Assembly (NCBI GenBank): GCA_964487285.1
Contig: CAZAPZ010000014.1
Coordinates: 1 to 24,021, forward strand
Source of the DNA: CAZAPZ01 sp964487285
Lineage (GTDB): Bacteria > Campylobacterota_A > Desulfurellia > JAADFJ01
Reading direction: 5' to 3'
DNA: 24,021 nucleotides
The notes beneath the pieces are model-generated. The model searched no databases and had not been told where the DNA came from. It was given only the letters and a program-made list of their open reading frames with translations. A program made the position numbers and the translations under genes. Every line of letters begins with the position of its first letter. Position 1 is the stretch's first letter. Of this stretch, positions 13,876 through 21,286 are shown piece by piece.

Positions 13876-14973
13876 ATGCCTAGTTTAGCTGAAACTGTAA
13901 AAGCACCTAATCAATCAACTGATTTTGGACCGCCGGAGTATTGGCCGTTTTTGCCACCCGTAGTGCAAAGAAATTATGGTAAATGGAAATATCATGAAAC
14001 GTTAAAGCCCGGCGTTATGGTTCATGTATCTGAAAGCGGCGAAAAGGTATATACGGTTAGGATTGGGGGTACGCGGGAAACAAGTACCACTACTACAAGA
14101 CTTTTTGCTGATATTGCAGATAAATATGCAGGCGGATACCTGAGATTCACATCAAGAAACAGTGTCGAGTTTCTCTTAGATGATAAAAATAATGTGGATC
14201 CGCTGGTCAAGGAGTTGACAGAAAGAGGTTTTCCTGTCGGCGGAATGGCACGCTCAATAGGTAATATGATACACACTCAAGGATGGCTCCACTGTCATAC
14301 CTCTGCAAGTGACGCCAATGGTGTTACTAAGGCGGTGATGGACGAACTACATAAATATTATGTGTCGGATGTACTTCCTGCAAAGCTCAGAGTATCTTTC
14401 GCATGCTGTATCAATATGTGTGGTTCTGTAGGTGCATCGGATATTGCTCTTATTGGACTGCATAGAAGACCGCCAAAAGTTCAATATGATAAAATTCGCA
14501 GTATTTGTGAAATACCCGGTACCATTGCTGCCTGTCCTGTTGATGCAATTGGACCGAAACCTTACAAAGGTAAGCCGTCTGTTGTAGTAGATGAAGATAG
14601 ATGCATCTACTGCGGCAACTGTTATTCGGTTTGCCCTGCTATGCCGATTGCCGATCCGTTGAATGATGGTTTATCTCTCTGGGTCGGAGGAAAAATCTCC
14701 AATGCCAGAATAAAACCACGACTTTCCAGTTTGGCTATACCATGGATGCCGAATGAACCTCCGCGATGGCCTACGGCTGTGAAAGCTGTAATGACGGTAG
14801 TTGAAGCGTGGAGAAAAGGTGCAAAAGAAGGCGAGCGGGTAAGCGAATGGATCGATAGAATAGGTTGGCCAAACTTCTTTAAGGTGACTGGATTTGAATT
14901 CACCAAATATCATATTGACGATTATAGATTGGGTGAAACTACGATGAACTATTCCAACTATGCAAGACTGTAA
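13876..14973 (+). CDS. dsrB: Dissimilatory sulfite reductase beta subunit
   Basis: Beta subunit of DsrAB, carrying the catalytic sirohaem site. The 365-residue protein shows the family ligand pattern: HTQGWLHCHT (Cys140) and FACCINMCG (Cys177, 178, 182). The ferredoxin domain has CPVDAIG (Cys220) and CIYCGNCYSVCP (Cys243/246/249/253). The closing NEPPRWPTAVKAV and WIDRIGW segments and a final IDDYRLG are typical. The ribosome site ACAAGGAGG lies 6 nt upstream of the ATG. dsrD begins 16 nt after the stop. Length is within the normal range and no key residue appears to be missing. Confidence 0.97.
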   Translation: MPSLAETVKAPNQSTDFGPPEYWPFLPPVVQRNYGKWKYHETLKPGVMVHVSESGEKVYTVRIGGTRETSTTTTRLFADIADKYAGGYLRFTSRNSVEFLLDDKNNVDPLVKELTERGFPVGGMARSIGNMIHTQGWLHCHTSASDANGVTKAVMDELHKYYVSDVLPAKLRVSFACCINMCGSVGASDIALIGLHRRPPKVQYDKIRSICEIPGTIAACPVDAIGPKPYKGKPSVVVDEDRCIYCGNCYSVCPAMPIADPLNDGLSLWVGGKISNARIKPRLSSLAIPWMPNEPPRWPTAVKAVMTVVEAWRKGAKEGERVSEWIDRIGWPNFFKVTGFEFTKYHIDDYRLGETTMNYSNYARL

Positions 14974-14989
14974 TTAGGAGGCGTTTATT

Positions 14990-15244
14990 ATGGAAAAGAG
15001 CTTGGAAGATAAGATTAGCACTTATATAGTGAAGCTTATCACAGATTTTTACGGCAAAAAGAAATTTAAATCGCTCGCCGTTCTAAAAGATGCTGTATCT
15101 GCATTTAGCGATCAAGGAGTATCCAAGAGAGATGTAAAAGGTGTAATCAAAAAACTCGTCGATTCTGGTAAAATTACCTATTTTTATGCCGGTGCCGAGA
15201 CTACATTGACTCTTTCAAAACCTCCGGAAAAGGCACGCGCATAA
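14990..15244 (+). CDS. dsrD: DsrD, sulfite-reductase activator
   Basis: An 84-residue winged-helix protein of the DsrD family, known as an allosteric activator of DsrAB in sulfate reducers and widely used as a marker of reductive Dsr systems. Family-like features are the helix-rich N terminus, the segment SKRDVKGVIKKLVDSGKI (recognition-helix region) and the wing ITYFYAGAETTLTL. There are no cysteines. The ribosome site is TTAGGAGG. The stop codon overlaps the dsrL start by one base (TAATG), so the two are translationally coupled, which ties DsrL to the reductive complex. It is a little longer at the N terminus than Desulfovibrio DsrD (about 78 aa). Confidence 0.88.
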   Translation: MEKSLEDKISTYIVKLITDFYGKKKFKSLAVLKDAVSAFSDQGVSKRDVKGVIKKLVDSGKITYFYAGAETTLTLSKPPEKARA

Positions 15245-16947
15245 TGGCGGTACTGCACAAGGTCAAAAAAAAGAAGAAACATTTTGGGGCATCAAATGTT
15301 GCTGCAGAGCAATCGGCATGGAGACCTTTATATGTTGAAAAAAGGCCTCCATGCGAGGATGAGTGTCCAAATGGTGAGGATGTGCGTGGATTTTTACAGT
15401 ATATTGCTCAGGGCGAAGATTATGAAAGAAGTGTGGAAGAATCCTTAAAAGGCGCTTTTCGCATAATAGCCGAAACAAATCCTTTCCCATCATCAACCGG
15501 CAGAGTTTGCCCTCACCCATGTGAAAACTCAGATACAGGCTGCAACAGAAACTTTAAAGAGGGAGCCGTTAATATCAATGCCTGCGAAATGTATGTTGGT
15601 GATTATGCGATCCAAAATAATCTTAAACTGACAAAGCTTACCGATAAAATCAAAAATAAGAAGGTAGCCATCATAGGAGGCGGTCCGTCAGGCTTATCCG
15701 CCGCCTATCAGCTTATAAGAAATGGATTTGGCGTAACGGTTTTCGAAAAGAACCAAAAACCGGGTGGTTTACTGCGTTATGGAATACCGAGTTTCAGACT
15801 TCCTAAATCAGTTGTAGATGCTGAGATTGAAAGAATTACGGATTTGGGCGTAGAGATCAAATGTGGTGTAACAATTGGTAAGGATATAACGGTTGAACAG
15901 TTGAAGAACAATTTTGACGCAACTTATCTGGCAATAGGGGCATACAAGCCGAACAAGCTGAGAATAGATGGTTTGGATGAAACAGATGGGGTGTTTTCCG
16001 GAGCCGATCTCTTATATCGATACGAGAGCGGTATGAAACCGGATGTCGGATCCGACGTTGTTGCCGTTGGAGGAGCATCTGCTTTAGATATCACATCACT
16101 ATGCAGACGATTAAAAGCTAAGGTTACGCTGATTACACTGTTTGAACCATCTGATTTTAAGAACTTCGAAAGGGATATGAAAGAGGCTTATGAGGAAGGA
16201 GTTGAAATTCAATTTACGGCTACTCCAAAAGAGCTTGTTGTTGAGAATGGAAAACTTGTTGGTGTGAAGGTGCAAAAAATAAAGGTAGAAGAAAGAAATT
16301 CAAGAGGTATTCCTATTAAGTTTTCAGACATAGACGAACCGTCTTTTGTTATAAAGGCTTCTACATTGATTTATAACATCGGACAAAGACCTGATTACAG
16401 CGGTTTAGAGGAGTTATTGGGTGATAATACTAACGGATTCTTAAAGATAAATAGCGATTTTTCGGTTAATTCGGGTGAAAATATCTTTGCAGGCGGCGAT
16501 GTCATTCAATTGATGTTCGTAACAACCGCTATTGGAAATGGAATCAAAGCTGCAATGCACATAGCTGAAAAGTTGACCGGCGAGAAGTTCATGAAAGAGG
16601 ATGATAGGAGAGTGATACGAGCCGAAAATATGCATCTTGATCTTTATGATACGGATCTTGATGAACCAAGACTTCGAAATGACAGAACCTACAAGGGTGC
16701 TAAGGTTAGAATTGAGAATTTTGATCCGTTTATGAACAAACTAAGTGAAGAATCATTTATGAGTGAAGTAAAAAGATGCATGAGCTGCGGAGACTGTTTT
16801 GACTGCGGAAACTGTTTTACTTACTGCTCGCATAATAGCGTAGTGAGATTACCTAAAGGACAGCATTTTGAGTTTCATCTTGGTTCATGCGACGGATGCA
16901 TGAAATGTTATGACAATTGCCCTTGCGGATATATTGATAGAGAATAA
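15244..16947 (+). CDS. dsrL: DsrL-like NAD(P)H oxidoreductase (GltD-type, iron-sulfur flavoprotein)
   Basis: A 567-residue glutamate-synthase-small-subunit-like protein fused to a C-terminal ferredoxin domain, the architecture of DsrL, an electron link between NAD(P)H and DsrAB. Order: a lysine-rich N terminus; a Cys-cluster region (PPCEDECPNGEDV and GRVCPHPCENSDTGC, about 38-100); a FAD fold VAIIGGGPSGLSAAYQL (about 141-157) with KPGGLLRYGIPSFRLP; and a second dinucleotide fold near 272 that reads VVAVGGASALDITSL. A closing FAD segment FAGGDVIQL and two [4Fe-4S] motifs (CMSCGDCFDCGNCFTYC near 512-528 and CDGCMKCYDNCPCG near 549-562) follow. The second nucleotide motif lacks the usual GGGNxAxD glycine/asparagine pattern and a following RR, so NAD(P)H binding may be altered. 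It is shorter than the roughly 650-aa DsrL of phototrophs. It overlaps dsrD by one base. Confidence 0.85.
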   Translation: MAVLHKVKKKKKHFGASNVAAEQSAWRPLYVEKRPPCEDECPNGEDVRGFLQYIAQGEDYERSVEESLKGAFRIIAETNPFPSSTGRVCPHPCENSDTGCNRNFKEGAVNINACEMYVGDYAIQNNLKLTKLTDKIKNKKVAIIGGGPSGLSAAYQLIRNGFGVTVFEKNQKPGGLLRYGIPSFRLPKSVVDAEIERITDLGVEIKCGVTIGKDITVEQLKNNFDATYLAIGAYKPNKLRIDGLDETDGVFSGADLLYRYESGMKPDVGSDVVAVGGASALDITSLCRRLKAKVTLITLFEPSDFKNFERDMKEAYEEGVEIQFTATPKELVVENGKLVGVKVQKIKVEERNSRGIPIKFSDIDEPSFVIKASTLIYNIGQRPDYSGLEELLGDNTNGFLKINSDFSVNSGENIFAGGDVIQLMFVTTAIGNGIKAAMHIAEKLTGEKFMKEDDRRVIRAENMHLDLYDTDLDEPRLRNDRTYKGAKVRIENFDPFMNKLSEESFMSEVKRCMSCGDCFDCGNCFTYCSHNSVVRLPKGQHFEFHLGSCDGCMKCYDNCPCGYIDRE

Positions 16948-16964
16948 TTTAAGGAGATTTACAA

Positions 16965-17306
16965 ATGGCGTATTTAGATTTTGATGGAAAAAAAATAGAG
17001 ATAGATGACGAAGGTTATATACAAAATGCTGATGATTGGAGTAAAGAATTAGCGGAATTTATGGCAAAAGCTGATGGAATTGAATTGGCCGATGATCATT
17101 GGGCATTAATTGATTTTATGAGAGACTATTTTGCAGAAAATGGCCAGGCTCCATCTATAAGAAATGTTGCAAAAAAGGTGGCTTCGGTTTGTAATTTACC
17201 AAATGTTAGGGCTGGAAATAAACATATGTATGTACTGTTTCCTAAAGGACCTGCATTGATGCTCGTTAGATATGCCGGAATGTCAAAACCTACGGGTTGT
17301 GTATAG
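16965..17306 (+). CDS. dsrC: DsrC-family protein lacking the second conserved cysteine (CysB)
   Basis: Sulfur-carrier partner of DsrAB and DsrK. The 113-residue protein is clearly DsrC/TusE-family: EDDWSKE-like start (DDWSKELAEF), LADDHWALIDFMRDYFAENG, PSIRNVAKK, LFPKGPA and the C-terminal end KPTGCV. The penultimate Cys112 (CysA) is present. The residue 11 positions earlier, where canonical DsrC has CysB in GPxKxAC, is Val101 (GPALMLVRYAG, codon GTT). An extra cysteine, Cys76, lies in the loop VASVCNLPNVRAG, at the short insertion found in TusE and oxidative-type DsrC. The set of a single C-terminal Cys is TusE-like, but the gene sits between dsrL and dsrMK. The ribosome site AAGGAG is at normal distance. 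A hairpin follows it. Confidence 0.85.
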   Translation: MAYLDFDGKKIEIDDEGYIQNADDWSKELAEFMAKADGIELADDHWALIDFMRDYFAENGQAPSIRNVAKKVASVCNLPNVRAGNKHMYVLFPKGPALMLVRYAGMSKPTGCV

Positions 17307-17317
17307 TTGTATTTTGT

Positions 17318-17349
17318 CAGCAGGCCCATTCGTTAATCGGGGCTTGCTG
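17318..17349 (+). terminator. Hairpin between dsrC and dsrM, probable partial terminator
   Basis: CAGCAGGCCC (17318-17327) pairs with GGGCTTGCTG (17340-17349) through 10 bp with one G-T wobble and a 12-nt loop, followed by CATCTTTTCC. The G+C-rich stem and short T-run suggest a leaky terminator or a 3' stabilising structure that keeps dsrC mRNA above dsrMK. The dsrM ribosome site lies just downstream. Confidence 0.55.
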
Positions 17350-17375
17350 CATCTTTTCCTGATAACGGAGGTAAA

Positions 17376-18146
17376 ATGGGAAATGTAAATTTTATTAGCG
17401 CCTTTTATATAGTTGCTACATATACAGCTTTTGCAATACTTATAGTAGGCGTATTATGGCGTATTATTGTTTATGCTAAAACACCCATGTGCGTTAAGAT
17501 ACCATTAACGCCTGCTCCGACAACGGCAGGCGGGGCATTTTGGCGGGTTATTGGCGAAGTTCTTTTTTTTAGAACCTTATTTAGATCCAGCAAGCTGACA
17601 TGGTTAGGGGGATATATTTTTCACATATCTTTTTTTGTTGTAATTGTGCAGCATCTATTAAGACATTATGTATATGATTTCTACAACGGTCATCCTCCGG
17701 GATGGTATGACGCATTAATTCCTATTGGTATGATATTCGGCGGGTTAATGTTAATATCATTGCTTTATTTATTGGCAAGACGAATGTTCGTTGACCGTGT
17801 AAAATTCATAAGTCTATTCTCAGATTATTTTATACTTATTCTTCTTATGCTAATAGTGATAGCAGGTCTTGCTCAAGTAGCATTTCAACCGGCATCTCAA
17901 CTTGCAGCTGATACGTCTAAACTGGATATATTTTTTAATCAGCTTACGGTTTTTAAGGCAGCTGATATACCCACAAATCCATTCTTCCTTTTTCATTATT
18001 CATTAGCCTTGCTATTAATAGGCTATATACCTTTCAGCAAAATTATGCACTTTGTGGGTATATTCTTTAGCCCGACATTTACAATGGCGGATAATCCGAG
18101 AGAGGAAAGATATACGGATAAAAGAGCTACGAGATTAACAATATAA
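17376..18146 (+). CDS. dsrM: DsrM, membrane cytochrome b subunit of DsrMK
   Basis: NarI-like, haem-b membrane subunit that passes electrons from menaquinol to DsrK. The 256-residue protein has five predicted helices: AFYIVATYTAFAILIVGVLW (near 8), GGYIFHISFFVVIVQHLL (with two histidines), IPIGMIFGGLMLISLLYLL, FILILLMLIVIAGLAQVAF and YSLALLLIGYIPFSKIMHF. Histidines in helices 2 and 5 could ligate haems b. A GGAGG ribosome site lies 7 nt upstream of the ATG. dsrK starts 10 nt after the stop. No dsrJ, dsrO or dsrP is found nearby, so this is the two-subunit DsrMK form, the minimal version also present in some Gram-positive and archaeal sulfate reducers. Confidence 0.88.
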   Translation: MGNVNFISAFYIVATYTAFAILIVGVLWRIIVYAKTPMCVKIPLTPAPTTAGGAFWRVIGEVLFFRTLFRSSKLTWLGGYIFHISFFVVIVQHLLRHYVYDFYNGHPPGWYDALIPIGMIFGGLMLISLLYLLARRMFVDRVKFISLFSDYFILILLMLIVIAGLAQVAFQPASQLAADTSKLDIFFNQLTVFKAADIPTNPFFLFHYSLALLLIGYIPFSKIMHFVGIFFSPTFTMADNPREERYTDKRATRLTI

Positions 18147-18156
18147 GGGGCTGTAA

Positions 18157-19614
18157 ATGGAAAATTACAAGATACAAAAATTAACAGGTGAAATTAAGGT
18201 TCCTAAGGTTTTACCCGGTATTATGGGAACAGAATCCGTTAATCCTGCAAATGAAAAAGATATGGAAGAACTCGGCTTTCCTAAAAATCTTCGAGAAGGA
18301 TGGGAAGAAAGGGCAGTAGGCGTATTTAAGCAGCTGCTGGATAACAACAAAGCATTGAAAGATTATATGGATATCTGCGTTAGATGCGGAGCGTGCACGG
18401 ATAAGTGTCAATTCTTTTTGGGTAGTGGAGACATCAATAACACGCCTGTGGGAAGAGCGGAGTTAATGAGAAATGTTTATCGATACTACTTTACCACTGC
18501 AGGAGGCGGCACCCCTTTCACAAAAGATGTATTAAGAAAATGGCGTTCTTATTTTTATCAATGTTCCGAATGCAGACGCTGTGCTCGATTTTGCCCGTAT
18601 GGAATAGATACCGCTGAAATCACAATGGCGGCGCGCGAGATATTGGATTCTATAGGCAGCGGACAAAAGTATATAACCCAAGTTATACATCAGGTATATT
18701 GGTCGGGCAACAATATGGGTACCAATGAGCATGCGTTAAAAACTGTATTGGGTGAATTTGAAGAGGATCTAAAAGATGACACAGGTGAGGATATAAAAAT
18801 TCCTCTAAACGAGGAGGGGGCGGATGTTCTCTTGATAGCCCCATCTGCCGACTTTTTTGCTATGCCTCACACGGAGTCATTATTAGGATATGCAAAGGTG
18901 TTTCATAAAGCCGGAATCAGTTATACTCTGTCATCTTATGCATCCGAAGCTGCAAATTTTGGCATGTTTATAGGCAGTTATGATAATGTTAAAAAGATTA
19001 ATAAACGTGTTTGGGATGAAGCTAAAAGATTAAAAGTTAAGAGGGTTATTTTTGGCGAATGCGGCCATGCCTGGAGAGCTGCCTACACTTATTCAAATAC
19101 AATGAATGGGCCGTTTGATTTTTTAGATGACAAATATCTTCAACCTACTCACATTTGCGATTTTACACTTAGACTAATCAAAGATAATGTGATTAAGATA
19201 GACAAATCGGCAAACGATGAATTTATAGTTACCTATCATGATCCATGCAATGTTGCTCGCGGATCAAGAATGGGTTCTAAGTCGGGTGATCAATTTACAA
19301 TCCCCAGAGACCTCATCAGATCCGTCGTTAATCATTTTGTAGATATGAGAGAAGGCACAATAAAAGCTGAAACATTTTGTTGCGGTGCAGGAGCAGGACT
19401 TTTAACAGATGAGATTATGCAAACTAGAATTAACGGTGTGATGCCAAGAATGCAAGCTTTGCATGATGTTGTAGAAGAATACCATGTGAATTATTTTGCT
19501 ACAATATGCGCTATATGCAAAACTCAATTTAGTGCAATGTTTCCGCAATATGGATACGAAAGAGACATGGTAGGAGGAATTCTGCAGCTTGTTGGAAATG
19601 CTATGGTATTTTAA
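18157..19614 (+). CDS. dsrK: DsrK, HdrD-like iron-sulfur catalytic subunit of DsrMK
   Basis: Cytoplasmic, membrane-associated subunit thought to reduce the DsrC disulfide/trisulfide. The 485-residue protein has two [4Fe-4S] motifs, Cys74/77/80/84 (CVRCGACTDKC) and Cys136/139/142/146 (CSECRRCARFCP). It also has HdrD-type cysteine-rich segments: GECGHAWRAAYTY near 305, TYHDPCNVARGS near 361-372, and a non-cubane-cluster site built from FCCGAGAGLL (about 408) with CAICKTQF (about 451). The region between the second cluster and residue 290 is normal for the family. The ribosome site, GGGG, is weak, consistent with coupling to dsrM 10 nt upstream. Its presumed partner, the DsrC encoded here, is atypical. 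Confidence 0.93.
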   Translation: MENYKIQKLTGEIKVPKVLPGIMGTESVNPANEKDMEELGFPKNLREGWEERAVGVFKQLLDNNKALKDYMDICVRCGACTDKCQFFLGSGDINNTPVGRAELMRNVYRYYFTTAGGGTPFTKDVLRKWRSYFYQCSECRRCARFCPYGIDTAEITMAAREILDSIGSGQKYITQVIHQVYWSGNNMGTNEHALKTVLGEFEEDLKDDTGEDIKIPLNEEGADVLLIAPSADFFAMPHTESLLGYAKVFHKAGISYTLSSYASEAANFGMFIGSYDNVKKINKRVWDEAKRLKVKRVIFGECGHAWRAAYTYSNTMNGPFDFLDDKYLQPTHICDFTLRLIKDNVIKIDKSANDEFIVTYHDPCNVARGSRMGSKSGDQFTIPRDLIRSVVNHFVDMREGTIKAETFCCGAGAGLLTDEIMQTRINGVMPRMQALHDVVEEYHVNYFATICAICKTQFSAMFPQYGYERDMVGGILQLVGNAMVF

Positions 19615-19657
19615 AAGATGATTTATAATAAATTAAATAGAATAAGGAGGATAGTGA

Positions 19658-19990
19658 ATGTCTGCTGATCCGGATACACTTGGTATTTTTGTAACCTCTC
19701 CTCAGCATATGAGGCATGTTTTAGGTGTGGTTAGTGCTGCTTTTAAAGCAGGGAGAAAAGTTAAGGTGTTTTTCACCTATAAAGCGACTCATCTCACCAA
19801 GCATCCTGACTTCTTTAAATTATCCAAGATCTGCAATTCAAAAGATCTTGCTATCTGTGCTAAAAGCTATTCGTGCGAAGGATATGATACCGAAAAGGAT
19901 ATACCGCGTGGTTTATTAAAAAATCAAATGAGTTCGCAAGAATATCACGCTGAAATGATAAGAGAGTGCGGGAAATATTTATCATTATAG
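19658..19990 (+). CDS. dsrE: DsrE-like sulfurtransferase
   Basis: A 110-residue protein of the DsrE/F superfamily, the sulfane-sulfur transfer subunits best known in DsrEFH and TusBCD. The pattern GIFVTSPQHMRHVLGVVSAA, then AGRKVKVFFTYKA, then DLAICAKSYSCEGYD matches the fold. Cys67 aligns with the essential active-site cysteine of DsrE (Cys78 in Allochromatium, VVCVAAA), so it could carry a persulfide. Further cysteines are Cys59, Cys73 and Cys104. It starts 43 nt after dsrK with an AAGGAGG site and is followed closely by two more DsrEFH-like small genes. Paralogous DsrE-family proteins are widespread, so the exact subtype is uncertain. Confidence 0.7.
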   Translation: MSADPDTLGIFVTSPQHMRHVLGVVSAAFKAGRKVKVFFTYKATHLTKHPDFFKLSKICNSKDLAICAKSYSCEGYDTEKDIPRGLLKNQMSSQEYHAEMIRECGKYLSL

Positions 19991-19999
19991 GAGATGATT

Positions 20000-20335
20000 A
20001 TGTCGGAAGATAAAAAGGTATATATACTTATAGAGAATTCGGTATATGCAGGCGACGGAATGCGGTCTGCGCTTGGACTGGCTGTGGAAAATCACTACGG
20101 ATACGCAGTTCTTTTTGACGGAGAATTTCCAAGATTCTCTGACTATGTAAAAGATAACATTGATTTTTTACGTGAGATGGAGGGTGATGCTTTAACGGTT
20201 GGCGCAGATACTCCTAAGAACGTAGAGCTTACATCAATGACTGTAGAAGAGCTGGGAGAAAAGATGCGTGATGCTGATTTTATAATTCCGTACGGTTTGC
20301 CAAAACAGACTGCCAAACAGCCTGATTGTGCTTAA
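20000..20335 (+). CDS. dsrF: DsrF-like protein (DsrE/F superfamily)
   Basis: A 111-residue protein with the DsrE/F-fold pattern: strand KKVYILIENSVYAG, helix DGMRSALGLAVEN, strand YAVLFDGEFP and DADFIIPYG near the end. It has no cysteine in the position used by DsrE; the only Cys is next to the C terminus (Cys110), so a structural, DsrF-like role in a DsrEFH heteromer is more likely than a catalytic one. ATG 20000 is preferred to the in-frame ATG at 19994 because AGGAG ends directly before the latter, leaving the correct 6-nt spacing for 20000. It lies 9 nt after the dsrE-like gene. Confidence 0.62.
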   Translation: MSEDKKVYILIENSVYAGDGMRSALGLAVENHYGYAVLFDGEFPRFSDYVKDNIDFLREMEGDALTVGADTPKNVELTSMTVEELGEKMRDADFIIPYGLPKQTAKQPDCA

Positions 20336-20348
20336 AGAGGTATTAGAG

Positions 20349-20537
20349 ATGGCAGAAGCAAAAAAAATTTTACATGTTTATAAATCGGAATCAGTTAATA
20401 GCAACACTAAAAAGCTTGTAGAAATTCTAAACAGAGATAGAGAAGTCAAAGAGTTTAAGCTTTACGAATCTCATCCTGATTACGACAAGTTAATCAAAAT
20501 GATTTTCCAAGCAGATCAAACTATTAGCTGGTGGTAA
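20349..20537 (+). CDS. dsrH: Short DsrH/TusB-like protein
   Basis: A 62-residue protein with an N-terminal KILHVYKSESVNSNTKKL, resembling the ILHTVNKSPF start of DsrH/TusB. Its C-terminal YDKLIKMIFQADQTISWW resembles the end of DsrH/TusB, which closes with a conserved W. It is about 35-40 residues shorter than normal because the middle (the DGVYA-type segment and loop) is missing, and it has no cysteine, so it lacks the DsrH active-site Cys. The true start is ATG 20349, with AGAGG 8 nt upstream; an in-frame ATG further up at 20328 overlaps the previous gene and adds residues unlike the family. It follows the DsrF-like gene by 13 nt. The DsrH call rests on end motifs and context. Confidence 0.5.
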   Translation: MAEAKKILHVYKSESVNSNTKKLVEILNRDREVKEFKLYESHPDYDKLIKMIFQADQTISWW

Positions 20538-20716
20538 AAGAAGCAAGCTTTGAATAAACGTGTTGCCTATGAATGCGATATTTTATCCGATAGTCTCATT
20601 CTATGTGCGGTGATATATGATATATGGAGCAAATCAATATCGAATCTTATAGCAAAAGTGGGTGCTTTAACTATCGGTCAATTAAAAATTTTAACGGAGA
20701 AAAAAAGGAAGATTTG

Positions 20717-21286
20717 ATGGCGTTATTCCCATTATTCATAGAACTTAAGGAGCAGAATGTAATTATAATAGGCGGTGGGAATATTGCATCAAGAAAAATA
20801 AGAAGCTTATTGCCGTTTAAAGCAAATATTGTTGTCGTAGCGGATAAAGTTTCAGAATTTATAACATCACTATATGAAAATGGAAAAATTGCTTTACACA
20901 AAAAGAAATTTGAATTCTCGGATCTAAGCGGTCAAGATGTTGTTATCGTAGCTGTCGATGATATAAAATTGCAAAAAAACATATATGAAGTATGCAAATC
21001 AAACAATGTCGCTGTTAATTGTGTAGATAATCCTTTGTACTGTTCGTTTATATTTCCATCACTTATTGTAAAGAACGATCTTGTTATAGGAATTTCAACA
21101 TCAACTAAAGCACCTGCTGTTTCCAAGCAAATACGAAAGATAATCGAAGACGTGATTCCTGATGACATTGGTATTATTATAGATGAGATAGATATATTAA
21201 GATGCTCCTCCGAAAAGGGAAGATTGAGACAAGATATGATTAAACAAATAGTATCAGAAAAATTCCGCAAGATTCAGCAAAGATGA
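20717..21286 (+). CDS. Precorrin-2 dehydrogenase / sirohydrochlorin ferrochelatase (CysG N-domain type)
   Basis: Converts precorrin-2 to sirohydrochlorin using NAD+ and may insert Fe to form sirohaem, the DsrAB cofactor. The 189-residue protein has the Met8/CysG-N pattern: FPLFIELKEQNVIIIGGG (5-21) with GGGNIASRK and then, near the middle, VIVAVDD. VNCVDNPLYCSFIFPS and GISTSTKAPAVSKQIR follow, the family's catalytic and dimerisation segments. ATG 20717 is chosen because AAGGAAG lies 5 nt upstream and the MALFPLF start is family-typical; an in-frame ATG at 20624 would add 31 unrelated residues. Its stop overlaps the dsrN start by 4 nt (ATGA). The 179 nt between dsrH and this start contain no recognisable feature. 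Confidence 0.88.
   Translation: MALFPLFIELKEQNVIIIGGGNIASRKIRSLLPFKANIVVVADKVSEFITSLYENGKIALHKKKFEFSDLSGQDVVIVAVDDIKLQKNIYEVCKSNNVAVNCVDNPLYCSFIFPSLIVKNDLVIGISTSTKAPAVSKQIRKIIEDVIPDDIGIIIDEIDILRCSSEKGRLRQDMIKQIVSEKFRKIQQR

Noticed and set aside
20538..20716. Upstream extension of the sirohaem-synthesis gene (from ATG 20624)
   Set aside because: The added 31 residues are not family-like and the AAGGAAG before 20717 fits the MALFPLF start.
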